The notes beneath the pieces were generated by a model. That model worked only from the letters and a program-made list of their open reading frames with translations. It was not told where the DNA came from and searched no databases. Source: Closterium sp. Naga37s-1 (taxonomy: Eukaryota > Streptophyta > Zygnematophyceae > Desmidiales > Closteriaceae). From it: a stretch of 64,000 nucleotides of DNA. A program made the position numbers and the translations under genes. Within the stretch, counting starts at the first letter, position 1. Each line of letters starts with the position of its first letter. Location: assembly GCA_947471745.1 (NCBI GenBank), contig CANJKZ010000174.1, forward strand, positions 100,001-164,000. Reading direction: 5' to 3'. Shown here piece by piece: positions 33,231 through 45,276 of this stretch.

Positions 33231-33439
33231 CACCCCCATAGGCGAAGTGGGGGATAGCCAGAACAAGTTATGGTCACAAGACCAGTCAAGAAAAGCAAAG
33301 CAAGCTCAGGGTGGATCACAAAGTCACCACACAGTCCGAGCACAAGCAAAGGGCCAAAAGGCCAGTTCACATGCAGAGTTATATACAGTGAACAAACAAT
33401 ACAGTGATCATACCCTAACAAGTGTAAGCATGCAGGTAT

Positions 33440-35966
33440 ATAGATAGATCACAGTACAGGCAGAGTCAGACATAAGTAAGTGAGGCAAAGTAGGCACAAG
33501 GCCTAACACAGTAACAAAACGCTGATGGTCACCAAGCGGAAGCGCCTTGGTGAAGACATCAGCAGTGTTGGCCCGAGTGGCCACGTACGCTAGACGAAGC
33601 TGACCACGCTGCTGCAACTCTCGAGCAAGGAAGTATCGCAGAGCGATGTGCTTCGTTCTGTGCTCCAGTCTGTGCTCCTGACACAAGGCTATCATGGCCT
33701 TGTTGTCTACGTACAGGACTGGAGGCGAACGAGGCTGCTCTCCCAGGTCGGTCAACAAGTAGGTGAGCCAGCGTAGCTCCTGAGCAGCCATGGCTCCAGC
33801 GTAGATCTCAGCCTCACAGCTGGAGCTGAGAACTGAAGACGAGCGGGTAGACCGCCAAGAAACCGAGCCGGACCCAAGGCTGAAGGTGTAACCCTGCGAC
33901 GACCGCTGCGTAGCTGAGTCGTCAACCCAAGAGGCGTCTGCGTGACCAGTGAGGACAACAGCAGCCCTTTCCTCCAAGCACAAGCCCCATGCCCGACGTA
34001 CTGCACAAGTAACGCAGTACCCTCTTTGCAGCATCCCAGTGCACCTTTCGGTGCCTACCGGGAGCCACGTAGCGAGCCAGAAGGCTGAGAGGGTACGCGG
34101 GGTCAGGTCGTGTGCAAGTCATCAGGTACATGAGGCAACCCACAAGCTCTGGGTACGGACCACTCGGCTCTACGGACTCGTCCGAAGGTGGAGCTGAGAG
34201 CGAGTGGCTGGTAGACAGAGGAGTGAGCTGTGGCGAGGAGTACTGGAAGCCGAAGCGCTGAAGGACCTGGTGCACCATGTGTGACTGAGTCAGTGTGATG
34301 GTGCGCCGTGCTTTGTCCCGGGTGATCTGCAGGCCAAGGTAGCTGCGCAGTTCACCCAGGTCAGTGCAGGTATGTCTTTTCTGCAGCTCGGACTTCACTA
34401 GGGTCAGTGCCTCAGTGTCAGCCGTGGCAAAGACGAGGTCGTCGACGTACACGAGGACGTAGAAGGGCGGCAGCGAGGTGTTGTCGGTGCGCAGAAACAG
34501 CGACGGGTCTGCTGTAGAAGGAACAAACCCAAGAGCCGCAAGCATAGTCCTGAGTGTGTCGTGCCACTCGCGAGGCACCTGGCGGAGACCGTAGACTGGC
34601 CGGCGGAGGCTCCACTGGGTACCTGTAGGAAACGACCCAGTGAAACCAGGTGGTCGGCGCAACCAGATCTCCTCGTGCAGGCTGCCCTGCAGGAAGGCAG
34701 TACTGAAGTCCAGGGAGTGTAACTCGTAGTCACGCTGAGCAGCTACGTGCAGCAACACCCGAAGAGTAGTCATCTTCGGGGTGGGGGAGAAGGTCTGGAA
34801 GTAGTCAACTCCCTGTCGCTGTCTGAAACTCCGAGCAACGTAACGCGCCTTGAAGGCAGGCGGAGAACCCGGCGGCCGCTTCACCCTGAAGATCCACATG
34901 CCATCGACTATGTTCACCCCAAGTGGGGGAGCCTCGTCGACGTAAGTGCCTGTGGACTTCCAGGATGCCATCTCGGCATCCATAGCTGCCTGCCACTGAG
35001 AGGAGTAAGGACCCGTAATCGCCTCTGCGTAAGAGCGCGGGGTCAGGATGTCAGGAGCATCCGGGTCTCCCTCAGGGGCAAGCAGCAAGGAGGCGAAACG
35101 AGGTACAGCAGCTGCAAGACACTCAAAGTCCTCCTGCCTGTCCTCAAGGACGTCCGTGCCAAGAGCACACTCACCCCCGACGGACGGAGGACTGGCAGGC
35201 ACAGACTCAGCAACTAGAGCAGAGGCGTAGTCGAGACGGCAGGCAGCAGCAAAGTCAAGTAGCTCAGAGCAGAAGCAGCAGCAGACTCAAAGGACGGGTC
35301 AGTGACAGCAGTGGCAAGGAGACGAGCGACAATGGGACTGGCAGCACGCGCTCGGTCAGACTCAGGGTCAGGGACCTCAGGAAGAGAGGACTCAGGAGGA
35401 GCAGGCAGAGGAACACGCAGTGGAACAGAGGAAGGACGGAGTGCCATGGTGTGCGTGCCTGGGACAGGGGGAGGACGCGAACGAGGAGCGCGACGAGCAG
35501 TGCGAACAGGTGAGACAGGACGAGACGCAGGCTCACGACGCTCTGTAAGACCTCCGGACTGCTCAGTGTAAGGAGAGGGAACAGGCAGTGGGGAGGCTGG
35601 CTGTAACGGCGGCTGCGACTGGTCAGGCGGTGGACACAGGAAGGGAGGAGGAAGACCAGTAGAAGACGGGACACCAAGAACCTGCTAAAGCAGGGGAACG
35701 AAGTACGGGCGCGTCCGCACAGGGCCTCCGGCACCTGCAGCACCAGGGTCAACAGCTCCAGCTCCTGCAGCTCCAGCGCCTCCTGCGCCAGGGCCTCCAA
35801 CTCCAGCTACTCCAGCTCCAGCGCCTCCAGCGCCTGCTGCTCCAGGCTCCCTAGGGTCTCCAACTCCAGCAGTAACAGCAGCACCTCCAGCTCCAGCGCC
35901 TCCAGGCTCGCCAGCTCCGGGAGCCCCACTCTGACGGTGTGCGCGTTGAACTAGCCACTCACGCAG
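33440..35966 (-). pseudogene. Element A linker, reverse transcriptase and RNase H
   Basis: The minus strand has the copia RT entry (WIFRVKRPPGSPPAFKARYV), LDFSTAFLQGSLHEEIW, the catalytic FYVLVYVDDLVFAT, and YLGLQITRDKA. RNase H follows with LTGHADASWVDD, SSSCEAEIYAGAMA, LYVDNKAMIALCQE and TKALPLGDHQRF. Lesions: TAG for CAG at about 35684, a frameshift at about 35,260 that loses part of the linker, and a frameshift at about 33,965 between RT and RNase H. The two domain cores are otherwise well preserved. Confidence 0.88.
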
Positions 35967-38384
35967 CTACTGCGAGGACAGTCGCGGTGAAGCAACAGTA
36001 GGACCTCCAGACGAAGCAGCACCCCGAGGCTCAGCACCCCCCGACTCAGCACCCTCAGGCTCCGCACCCTCCGACTCAGCACCCCCAGGCTCAACACCCT
36101 CAGGCTCAGCACCCCCAGACCCAGCACCCTCAGACCCCGCACCCCCCGGCTCCGCACCCCCAGACGCAGCACCCCCAGACGCAGCACCTGGAGCAGCACC
36201 TGAGACGACAGCTACCTGAACAGGCGCAGTACCTGGGAGAGGGTCTACCTGAGACAATCCCGAGGGAGCAGGACCCTGGGGCGGGAGGGGGTCTACCGGA
36301 GGCGGACCGGGAGCAAGGAAGAGCGGCGGGGGCGGGGAAGGGGCAGAGCGGTAGGGGAAGAGACGGTAGAAGGGAACCGACTCGTCGAACGTGACGTCCT
36401 GAGAAGGGAGGACACGGCGCGAGGTGGGGTGGTAAAACTGCCAGCCAGGCGCATCAGGGACAAAGCCAAGGAAGACGCAGGGAATAGCGCGGGCGGAGAG
36501 CTTGTCCGCGGACGTATCGCGAACAAAGGCACGAGAACCCCAGACCCGGAACACCGACGCATCGCCAACCTTCCCCGTCCAACGCATTGTGGGCGAGGTC
36601 TCCGGCAAGGAGACACGGGGCCAAAGGTTGAGCTGATGCGCAGCGTACCGGACTGCAAACGGCCACAGAAAATGGGGAGCTGCCGCATGAATCATGGAGG
36701 TACGAGCGACCTCCATGACTAAGCCAATGCGGCGCTCAGCAATCCCATTTTGCTGAGGGGATTCCGGAAGCGTGAACGACTGGGTGATGCCCTCCCCACG
36801 ACAAAAGTCCCGCAAGAGGTCGGAGGAGAACTCACCACCTCTGTCAGAGTGCAGACGCAGGACAGGAAGGTCCTGGCCGAAACGCGCACGCAGCTGGAGA
36901 CGGACTGTGCGGATCCAAGGGATCAAGACAGCAGAGACTTCACCCTTGCTGCGCAAGGGGAAGACTGTGGTGTATCGCGTGTAGTCGTCAACTACCAGCA
37001 GAAAGTAGCGCTCGCGGCCCTGTCCACTGACGCGGGATGGGCCCCACACGTCCATGTGGAGGGTCTGCAGGGGAGAAGTCGTCGGGGGAAACGAGGAGGA
37101 GTGAGGAGCGGCGCGCTGCCGTCCCTCGACGCAAGGAAGACAGGGCGGGGCAGGCGAGGGCGGCAGGGGAGGCAGAGACCTGGGGAGACCAGAGACAAGG
37201 AGACGGGAGTGCATGCCACGAAGGCGTGGCAGGGAGGGGTGACCCAGGCGGTGGTGCCAAAGAAGAGTCTGGTGCGACAGGAGGCGACACGAGCAAGAGG
37301 CGGCTACCTGACCTGACGCGGACGCCTGAGTAGACGCAGCGACCTGAGGAGGCTCGGTAGCCAGTGTGTACAGATTCGACCCTGGCCGACGAGTGAACGT
37401 AGCCAGGTGACGCCCCGTCCGCGTGCACGTGCAGATCGACACACGCTGACCCCCAGGAGTGGTGGTAGTGACCATCGCATCCTGAAGGGCAGCGGTACTC
37501 ACCAAGTTCGTAGAGAACGAGGGGAGGTGAAGACCTGACAAAGAGCCGGACGGAACCGCCGGACACGGGAGGACAGTGGAGGAACTGGCAACGACCGGGC
37601 CCCCAGAGGGATCAGCCAGTCTGACCGGAACAGGTGCAGGAAGAGGAGTGAGAGTGGTGCTGTCACGAAAGAAACAGCGCGAGGCGCCGGAGTCCAACGT
37701 GAAGGAGTGCAAGGCCTCAGCAGGCGTAGTACCAGGGGGAGTACCAGACGCACTAGCAACTAGAGCAGCAGCCGCCACACCTGGGTCAGGTGGCACACAC
37801 CGGGAACAGTCACCCTCCGCACTAAAAGACAAAGCATACATAGCAATGAGAATAGCATCATAGTCTAGAGCAAAGATATCCACACGCTGCCTAGCCAGCT
37901 CGAGCCAGCGGGGAAGCTCAGTCTCATCGCCAAACTCTGCACGCCAGGTGTCGCTCAGACAGGAGAAGCAGCGAGACTGTGTGTGACCAAATGTCCCGCA
38001 AGTCTGACCAGCCCGGTCACCTGTGCGAATGACGTACGGGCAGCGAGTACTACTCGGAGACGCCCCACGCTGAACGTACCACTCACGAAGCTGCTGAGGC
38101 GTAAGGGTCTTGCGCGGACGCCGCTGCAGGTGCGTCAGGCCACCGCCAGGAACTCCCAACTGAAAAGCTGTTGAGTGACCGCCACTACTGCCGCCGCCAC
38201 CACCCCTAGAAGTGCACCACTCACGTAGCTGCTGGGGTGTAAGGGACTCGCGCTGACGCTGCTGGCCACCGCCAGAAGCTCCCCACCGAACAGCTCCACA
38301 GCGACTGCTTGGACGGCCGCCACCACCCCCACTGCCTCCACCATCGCCGTCACCACTCCCACCGCGACGACGAAGAGAAGTCAT
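35967..38384 (-). pseudogene. Element A Gag (capsid-less), protease and integrase
   Basis: An open frame of 805 codons from ATG 38384. Order: Gly-rich start (MTSLRRRGGSGDGDGG), two TPQQLREW modules, zinc knuckle (CPYVIRTGDRAGQTC, then H, C), protease LDSGASRCFFRD, pre-integrase LLWHHRLGHPSLPRL with CLPC, and integrase D-D-E core (MDVWGP, LHSDRGGEF, QQNGIAERRIG). Then comes a Gly/Ala/Glu-Pro-rich repeat region. It ends at a TAG where related copies have CAG, so the original polyprotein continued into reverse transcriptase. The roughly 250-residue capsid region present in E and F is absent. Confidence 0.88.
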
Positions 38385-38439
38385 AGTGGGCAATTTAGGC
38401 GGCGCGCGGGGCGGCAGTAGGAGCAGCAGGAACAGCAGT

Positions 38440-40630
38440 AGTAGTAGCGAAGGGGCGGAGCCGAGGGGCCTAGGGGCCGAGGGGCCACACAAGAGGGCCT
38501 AGGGGCCGAGGGGCCGAGGGGCCTAGGGGGCCGAGAGGCCTAGGGGCCGCGGGGCCAAACAAGGGGCCGGGGGGCCTTAGGGAGGCTGAGGGGCCTAGGG
38601 GGCCGAGGGGCCAAACAAGGGGCCGGGAGGCCGGGCGTCGGTCTCTGAGGTGGGGCCGAGGGGCCTAGGGGCCGCGGGGCCAAACAAGGGGCCGGGGGGC
38701 CTAGAGGGGGCCGAGGGGCCAAACAAGGGGCCGGGAGGCCGGGCGCCGGTCTCTGAGGTGGGGCCGAGGGGCCTAGGGGCCGCGGGGCCAAACAAGGGGC
38801 CGGGGGGCCTAGAGGGGGGCCGAGGGGCCTAGGGGGCCGAGGGGCCAAACAAGGGGCCGGGGGGCCGGGCGCCGGTCTCTGAGGTGGGGCCGAGGGGCCT
38901 AGGGGCCGCGGGGCCAAACAAGGGGCCGGGGGGCCTAGAGGGGGCCGAGGGGCCTAGGGGGCCGAGGGGCCAAACAAGGGGCCGGGGGGCCGGGCGCCGG
39001 TCTCTGAGGTGGGGCCGAGGGGCCTAGGGGCCGCGGGGCCAAACAAGGAGCCTGGGGGGGCCTTAGGGGGGCCGAGGGGCCTAGGGGGCCGAGGGGCCAA
39101 ACAAGGGGCCTAGAGGGCCGAGGGGCCAAACAAGGGGCCTAGAGGGCCGAGGGGCCAAAGTAGGGGCCGGGGGGCCGGGCGCCAGGCTCTGAGGTGGGGC
39201 CGAGGGGCCTAGGGGCCGCGGGGCCAAACAAGGGACCTGGGGGGGGGCCTTAGGGGGGCCGAGGGGCCTAGGGGGCCGAGGGGCCAAACAAGGGGCCTTG
39301 GGGGCCGAGGGGCCAAAGTAGGTGCCGGGGGGCCTAGGGGGCCGAGGGGCCAAAGTAGGGGCCGGGGGGGGGGCGGGCGCCAGGCTCTGAGGTGGGGCCG
39401 AGGGGCCTAGGGGCCGCGGGGCTAAACACGGGGCCGGGGGGGGCCTTAGCGGGGCCGAGGGGCCTAGGGGGCCGAGGGGCCAAACAAGGGGCCTAGGGGG
39501 CCGAGGGGCCAAAGTAGAGGCCGGGGGGCCGGGCGCCAGGCTCTGAGGTGGGGCCGAGGGGCCTAGGGGCCGCGGGGCCAAACAAGGGGCCTGGGGGGCC
39601 TTAGGGGGGCCGAGGGGCCTAGGGGGCCGAGAGGCCAAAGTAGGGGCCGGGGGGCCTAGGGAGCCGAGGGGCCAAACAAGGGGCCAAAGTAGGGGCCGGG
39701 GGGGGGGCCTTGGGGGGGCCGAGGGGCCTAGGGGCCGCGGGGCCAAACAAGGGGCCGAGGGGCCAAGGGGGCCGAGGGGCCAAACAGGTACAGGGCCGGG
39801 CGCTGGGCAGGTACAGGGCCGGGCACGAGGCTAGGTACGGGCCGAGTGACAGGCTAGGTACAGGCCGGGCGACGGGCTAGGTACGGGCCGGGCGCAGGCA
39901 GGAGACGAGGCCGGGCGCGGGCTAGGTACGGGCCGGGCGACGGGCTAGGTACGTGCCGGGCGCGGGCGTCGAAGTTGGCGGGGCCAGCTGGGCCGAGGCG
40001 ACGGGCTAGGTACGGGCCGGGCGACTGGCTTCGAAGTTGACGGGGCCAGCGGGGCCGAGGCGACGGGTTAGGTACGGGCCGGGCGACAGGCTAGGTACTG
40101 GCCGGGCGACAGGCTAGGTGCGGGCCTGGCGCGGGCGACGAAGTTGACGGGGCCAGTGGGGCCGAGGTGACGGGCTACGTACGGGCCGGGCAACGGGCTA
40201 GGTACGAGCCGGGCGACAAGCTAGGTACGGGCCGGGCGCGAGCGACGAAGACGGCGGGGCCAGCGGGGCCGAGGCGACGGGCTACGTACGGGCCTGGCGA
40301 CGAGCTAGGTACGGGCCGGGCGCGGGCGACGAAGACGGCGGGGCCAGAGGGGCCGAGGCGACGGGCTACGTACGGGCCTGGCGACAAGCTAGGTACGGGC
40401 CGGGCTCGGGCGACGAAGACGGCGGGGCCAGCGGGACCGAGGCGACGGGCTACGTACGGGCCGGGCGCGGGCGACAAAGTCGACGGGGCCAGCGGGGCCG
40501 AGGCGACGAGCTAGGTACGGGCCGGGCGACGGGCTAGGTACGGGCCGGGCGCGGGCGACAAAGTCGACGGGCTAGGTACGGGTAGTGCAGTAGGTGGTGG
40601 GCCCATTGAGACTAGGTCCTAAGACTTAGT
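38440..40630 (-). repeat. GC-rich leader array of element A
   Basis: About 2.2 kb of repeats. Near gag the unit is roughly 120 bp, built from GGGGCCGAGGGGCCTAGG, GGCCGCGGGGCCAAACAAGG and GGCGCCGGTCTCTGAGG. Toward the 5' LTR it changes to GCTAGGTACGGGCCGGGCG words with GACGAAGACGGCGGGGCC. No protein-coding signal. Confidence 0.88.
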
Positions 40631-40631
40631 T

Positions 40632-40805
40632 GCTCTTAATACCATGTTAGAATCTTTAGGTGAGAATGATTGACTAGGAAGCAAGGAAGGGTACAAGTAG
40701 AATGTCGAGAGAATTCTGTACCCCCTAAGGCTAAACCCACTATAGCCTAGACAAATGTAAACACATGAACTAAGCCTAGATATAACTAAGCATATATGTT
40801 TGACA
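40632..40805 (-). repeat. 5' LTR and primer-binding site of element A
   Basis: The LTR is 40645-40805. Immediately inside, on the minus strand, TGGTATTAAGAGC (40644-40632) resembles the initiator-Met primer site TGGTATCAGAGC. The outer flank CAAGG (40806-40810) is the target-site copy. Confidence 0.88.
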
Positions 40806-43120
40806 CAAGGGTGAGGTCTCTGATGTCTTGATCCCTTGGATCCGCACGGTCCGTCTCCAGCTCCGCGAGCGGTTCAGCTAGAGCCTTCCTGTCCTGCGTC
40901 TGCACTCTGACAAAGGTGGTGAGTTCTCCTCCGACCTCTTACGGGGCTTGTGTCGTGGGGAGGGCATTATCCACTTGTTCAGGCTTCCGGACTCCTCTCA
41001 GCAAAATGGGATTGCTGAGCGCCGCATTGGCTTAGTCATGGAGGTCGCTCGTACCTCCATGATCCATGCGGCTGCTCCCCATTTTCTGTGGCCGTTTGCG
41101 GTCCGGTACGCTGCGCATCAGCTCAGCCTCTGGCCCCGTGTCTCCTTGCCGGAGACCTCGCCCACACTGCGTTGGACGGGGGAAGTTGGCGATGCGTCTG
41201 TGTTCCGGGTCCGGGGTTCTCGTGCCTTTGTTCGCGATACGTCCGCGGACAAGCTCTCCGCCCGTGCCATCCCCTGCGTCTTCCTTGGCTTTGTCCCTGA
41301 CACACCTGGCTGGCAATTTTACCACCCCACCTCGCGCCGTGTCTTACCTTCTCAGGACGTCACGTTTGACGAGTCGGTTCTTTTCTACCGTCTCTTCCCC
41401 TACCGCTCTGCCCCTCCCCCGCCCCCGCCGCTCTTCCTTGCTCCCGGTCCTCCTCCGGTAGACCCCCTCCCGCCCCAGGGTCCTGCTCCCTCGGGTGTGT
41501 CTCAAGTAGACCCTCTCCCTGGTACTGCGCCTGATCAGGTAGCTGTCGGCTCAGGTGCTGCTCCAGGTGCTGCGTCTGGGGGTGCTGCGTCTGGGGGTGC
41601 GGAGCCAGGGGGTGCGGAGTCTGAGGGTGCTGGGTCTGGGGGTGCTGAGCCTGGGGGTGAGGAGCCTGGGGGTGCTGAGCCTACGGGTGTGGAGACTAAG
41701 GGTGTTGAGCCTGGGGGTGCTGAGTCTGCGGGTGCGGAGTCTGGGGGTGCTGAGCCTCGGGGTGCTGCTTCGTCTGGAGGTCTTGCTGGTGCTTCGCCGC
41801 GACTGTCTCCACAGCAGCTGCGTGAGTGGTTTGTTCGGCGCGCACCCCTTCGGAGTGGAGCTCCTGGAGCTGGAGGCGCTGGAGGCGCTGGAGCTGGGAG
41901 TGTTGGAGTTACTACTGGAGCTGGTGGTCCTGGAGGTACTGCGGCTACTGGTCCTGGAGGTGCTCGTACCAGGGGTACTGGAGCTGCCGGGACTGGTGGT
42001 GTTGGGGGCGCTGGAGCTGGAGACCCTGCGCAGCCTGGAGCTGCTAGAGCTGGAGGCACTAGCGCTGGTGGCGCTGGAGCTGAAGGTGCTGGAGCTGCAG
42101 GAGCTGGAGCTGTTGACCCTGGAGCTGGAGGTCCTGGAGGCACTGTGCGACCGCGACTGTACTTCGTTCCCCTGCTCCAGCAGGTTCTTGGTGTCCCGTC
42201 CTCTACTGGCCTGACTCCTCCTCTCCTGTGCCCACCGCCTGACAAGTTGCAGCTGCCGTTGCAGCCGGCCTCTCCACTGCCTTCTCCCTCTCCTTGCACT
42301 GAGCAGTCCGGCGGTCTTACAGAGCGTCGTGAGCCTGCGTCTCGTCCAGTCTCTCCTGTTTGCACTGCTCGTCGCGTTCCTCGTTCGCGCCCTCCTCCTG
42401 TCCCCGGCACGCACGCTATGGCACTTCGTCCTTCCTCTGTTCCACTGCGTCTTCCTCTGCCGCCTCCTCCTGAGTCCTCTCTTCCTGAGGCCCCTAACCC
42501 TGACTCTGACCACGCTCGTGCTGCTAGTCCCACTATTGTTCGTCTCCTCGCCACTGCTGTCACTGACCCTTCCTTTGATTCTTCTGCTGCGTCTGCTCTT
42601 GTTGCTGAGCTGCTTGACTTTGCTGCTGCCTGTCGTCTAGACTACGCCATTGCTCTTGTTGCTGAGTGTGTGTCTGCCAGTCCTCCATCCGTCGGGGGTG
42701 AGTGTGCTCTTGGCACGGACATCCTTGAGGACACGCAGGAGGACTTTGAGTGTCTTGCAGCTGCTGTACCTCGTTTCGCTTCCATGCTGCTTGCCCCTGA
42801 GGGAGACCCGGATGCACCAGACATCCCGACCCCGCGCTCTTACACAGAGGCGATTACGGGTCCTTACTCCTCTCAGTGGCAGGCAGCCATGGATGCCAAG
42901 ATGGCATCCTGGAAGTCCACAGGCACTTATGTCGACGAGGTTCCCCCACCTCGGGCGAACATAGTCGATGGCATGTGGATTTTAAGGGTGAAGCGGCCGC
43001 CGGGTTCTCCGCCTGTCTTCAAGGCGCGTTACGTTGCTCGAGGCGTCAGTCAGCGACAGGGGGTTGACTACTTCCAGACCTTCTCCCCCAACCCGAAGAT
43101 GACTACTCTTCGGGTGTTGC
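40806..43120 (+). pseudogene. Element B integrase (rest), linker and start of reverse transcriptase
   Basis: Integrase resumes after A with GEVSDVLIPWIRTVR, a TAG at about 40879, LHSDKGGEFSSDLL, QQNGIAERRIGLVMEVARTS and AIPCVFLGF. From 40948 the frame is open for over 700 codons. After integrase come Gly-Ala-Glu-Pro pentad repeats and a third LSPQQLREWF module, then GGAGGAG-rich sequence, then the reverse transcriptase entry (WILRVKRPPGSPPVFKARYV, DYFQTFSPNPKMTTLRVLL), cut at 43120 by F. Confidence 0.88.
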
Positions 43121-43251
43121 TGATAGAATACTTACCGAATGAATGACTGAACTAGCAAACAGGTGGGTACAAGTAGGAAACCTAAAAGTGTTGTACCCTA
43201 TAAGAACTACCCCACTACAGCCTAGATAGACTATAGCATATATGTTTGACA
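43121..43251 (-). repeat. 3' LTR of element F
   Basis: On the minus strand it runs from TGTCAAACATATATGC to GTAAGTATTCTATCA. A CCTATTGGGGGTG purine tract adjoins it at 43252-43264. Confidence 0.9.
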
Positions 43252-43481
43252 CACCCCCAATAGGCAAAGTGGGGGAGAACAAGAGGTCACAAGACCAGTC
43301 AAGAAAGGCAAAGCAAGCTCAGGGTGGATCACTAAGTCACCAAGCAGTCTGAGCACAAGCAAATGGCCACAAGGCCAGTTCACATGCAGAGTTATATAAA
43401 GGAGAACAAACAATACAGTGAACACAACCTAGCAAGTGTAAGCATGCAGGTATATGTATATAGAGTACAGTACAAGCAGAG

Positions 43482-45270
43482 TCAAGAAGTAAGCAAGTGA
43501 GGCACAGTAGGTACAAGGCCTAGAATAGTACAGAAACGCTGATGATCACAAGGCTGAAGTGCCTTGGTGAAAACATCAGCAGTGTTGGCCCGAGAGGCCA
43601 CGTAAGCAAGACGAAGCTGACCACGCTGCTGCAACTCTCGAGCAAGGAAGTAGCGCAGAGCAATGGGCTTCGTTCTGTGCTCCAGTCTGTGCTCCTGACA
43701 CAAGGCAAGCATTGCCTTGTTGTCGACGTACAGAATTGGAGGAGAACGAGGCGCCTCTCCCAAGTCGGACAGCAGGTAGGTGAGCCAGCATAACTCCTGT
43801 GCAGCCATGGCCCCTGCGTAGATCTCAGCCTCACAACTGGAGCTGAGAACAGAAGACGAGCGGGTAGACCGCCAAGAGACAGAGCTGGAGCCAAGGCTGA
43901 AGGTGTAACCCTATGACGACCGCTGCATAGCCAAGTCGTCAACCCAGGAAGAGTCTGTGTGACCAGTGAGGACAACTCGAGCCCGTCCTCCAAGGACGAG
44001 CCCCATGCCCGCCGTACTGCACAAGTAGCGCAACACCCTCTTCGCAGCATCCCAGTGCACCTTTCGGTGCCTACCGGGAGCCACGTAGCGAGCCAGAAGG
44101 CTGAGAGGGTACGCGAGGTCAGGTCGTGTGCAAGTCATCAGGTACATGAGGCATCCCACAAGCTCTGGATACGGGCCACTCGGCTCTACGGACTCGTCCG
44201 AAGGTGGAGCTGAGAGCGAGTGACCGGTAGGCAGAGGAGTGGACTGTGGCGAGGAGTACGTGAAGCCGAAGCGCTGAAGGATCTGCTGCACCATGTGTGA
44301 CTGAGTCAAGGTAATGGTGCGCTGTGCTATGTTCCGGGTGATCTGCAAGCCAAGATAGCTTGTCAACTCACCCAGATCTGTGCACGTGTGTCTCTTCTGC
44401 AGCTCGGACTTCACGTGGGCGAGTGCCTCAGTGTCAGTAGTAGCAAAGACGAGGTCGTCTACGTACACAAGAACGTAGAACGGCGGCAGAGTGGTGTCAG
44501 TGCGTAAAAACAGCGACGGGTCAGCAGTGGAAGGAGCAAAACCAAGAGCAGCAAGAGTCGTCCTCAGTGTGTCGTGCCACTCACGGGGTGCCTGGCGGAG
44601 ACCGTAGACTGGCCGCCGGAGGCTCCACTGGGTACCAGCAGGAAACGACCCAGTGAAGCAAGGAGGGCGGCGCAGCCAGATCTCCTCGTGCAGGCTGCCC
44701 TGTAGGAAGGCTGTGCAGAAGTCAAGTGAGTGGAGCTCGTAGTCACACTGAGCGGCGACGTGCAGCAGTACCCGAAGAGTGGTCATCTTCGGGGTAGGGG
44801 AGAAGGTCTGGAAGAAGTCAACTCCCTGTCACTGACTGAAGCTACGTGCAACGTAACGCGCCTTGAAGACAAGCGGAGAACCCGGCGGCCGCTTCACCCT
44901 GAAGATCCACATGCCACTGACGACGTTCGCCCCAGGCGGGGGAACCTTGTCCACGTAGGTGCCTGTGGACTTCTAGGAAGCCATCTCGGCGTCCATGGCT
45001 GCCTGCCAGTGAGAGGAGTAGGGACCCTCTATCGCCTCTGCGTAAGAGCACGGGGTCGGGATGTCTGGTGCATCCGGGTCTCCCTCAGGGGCAAGCAGCA
45101 TGGACACGAGATGAGGTGAAGCAGCGGTAAAGCACTCAAGGTCCTCCTGTCTGTCCTCAAGAACGTCCGTGCCAAGAGCACACTCAAGGTACAGCAGTGG
45201 CAAAGCACTCAAACTCCTCTTGTCTGTCCTCAAGAACGTCCGTGCCAAGAGCACACTCACCCCCGACGGA
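43482..45270 (-). pseudogene. Element F reverse transcriptase and RNase H
   Basis: RT motifs LDFCTAFLQGSLHEEIW, FYVLVYVDDLVFATTD and YLGLQITRNIAQ, then RNase H (LYVDNKAMLALCQE, ALRYFLARELQQRG) are clear on the minus strand. Lesions: TGA for CGA at about 44,830, TAG for TGG at about 44,976 and TAG for CAG at about 43,915. A tandem duplication of about 70 bp (about 45,130-45,260) repeats the segment encoding the CALGTDVLEDRQED block. Confidence 0.85.
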
Positions 45271-45276
45271 CGGAGG

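Larger units (their letters stand above)
33070..40805 (-). mobile_element. Element A: copia retrotransposon nested in the integrase of B
   Basis: LTRs of 161 bp (33070-33230 and 40645-40805) differ at about three positions. The TSD is CAAGG (33065-33069 and 40806-40810). The minus strand carries primer site, a 2.2-kb GC-rich leader, capsid-less Gag-protease-integrase (805 codons open), linker, reverse transcriptase and RNase H. It belongs to the same subfamily as its host B but in opposite orientation. A few stops and frameshifts make it inactive. Confidence 0.93.

Noticed and set aside
38540-40514. Pro/Ala/Gly/Arg-rich frames in the leader arrays of A, and similar ones in B, E and F
   Set aside because: Low-complexity reading of GGCC-rich tandem repeats, present on both strands and outside the gag-pol frames.
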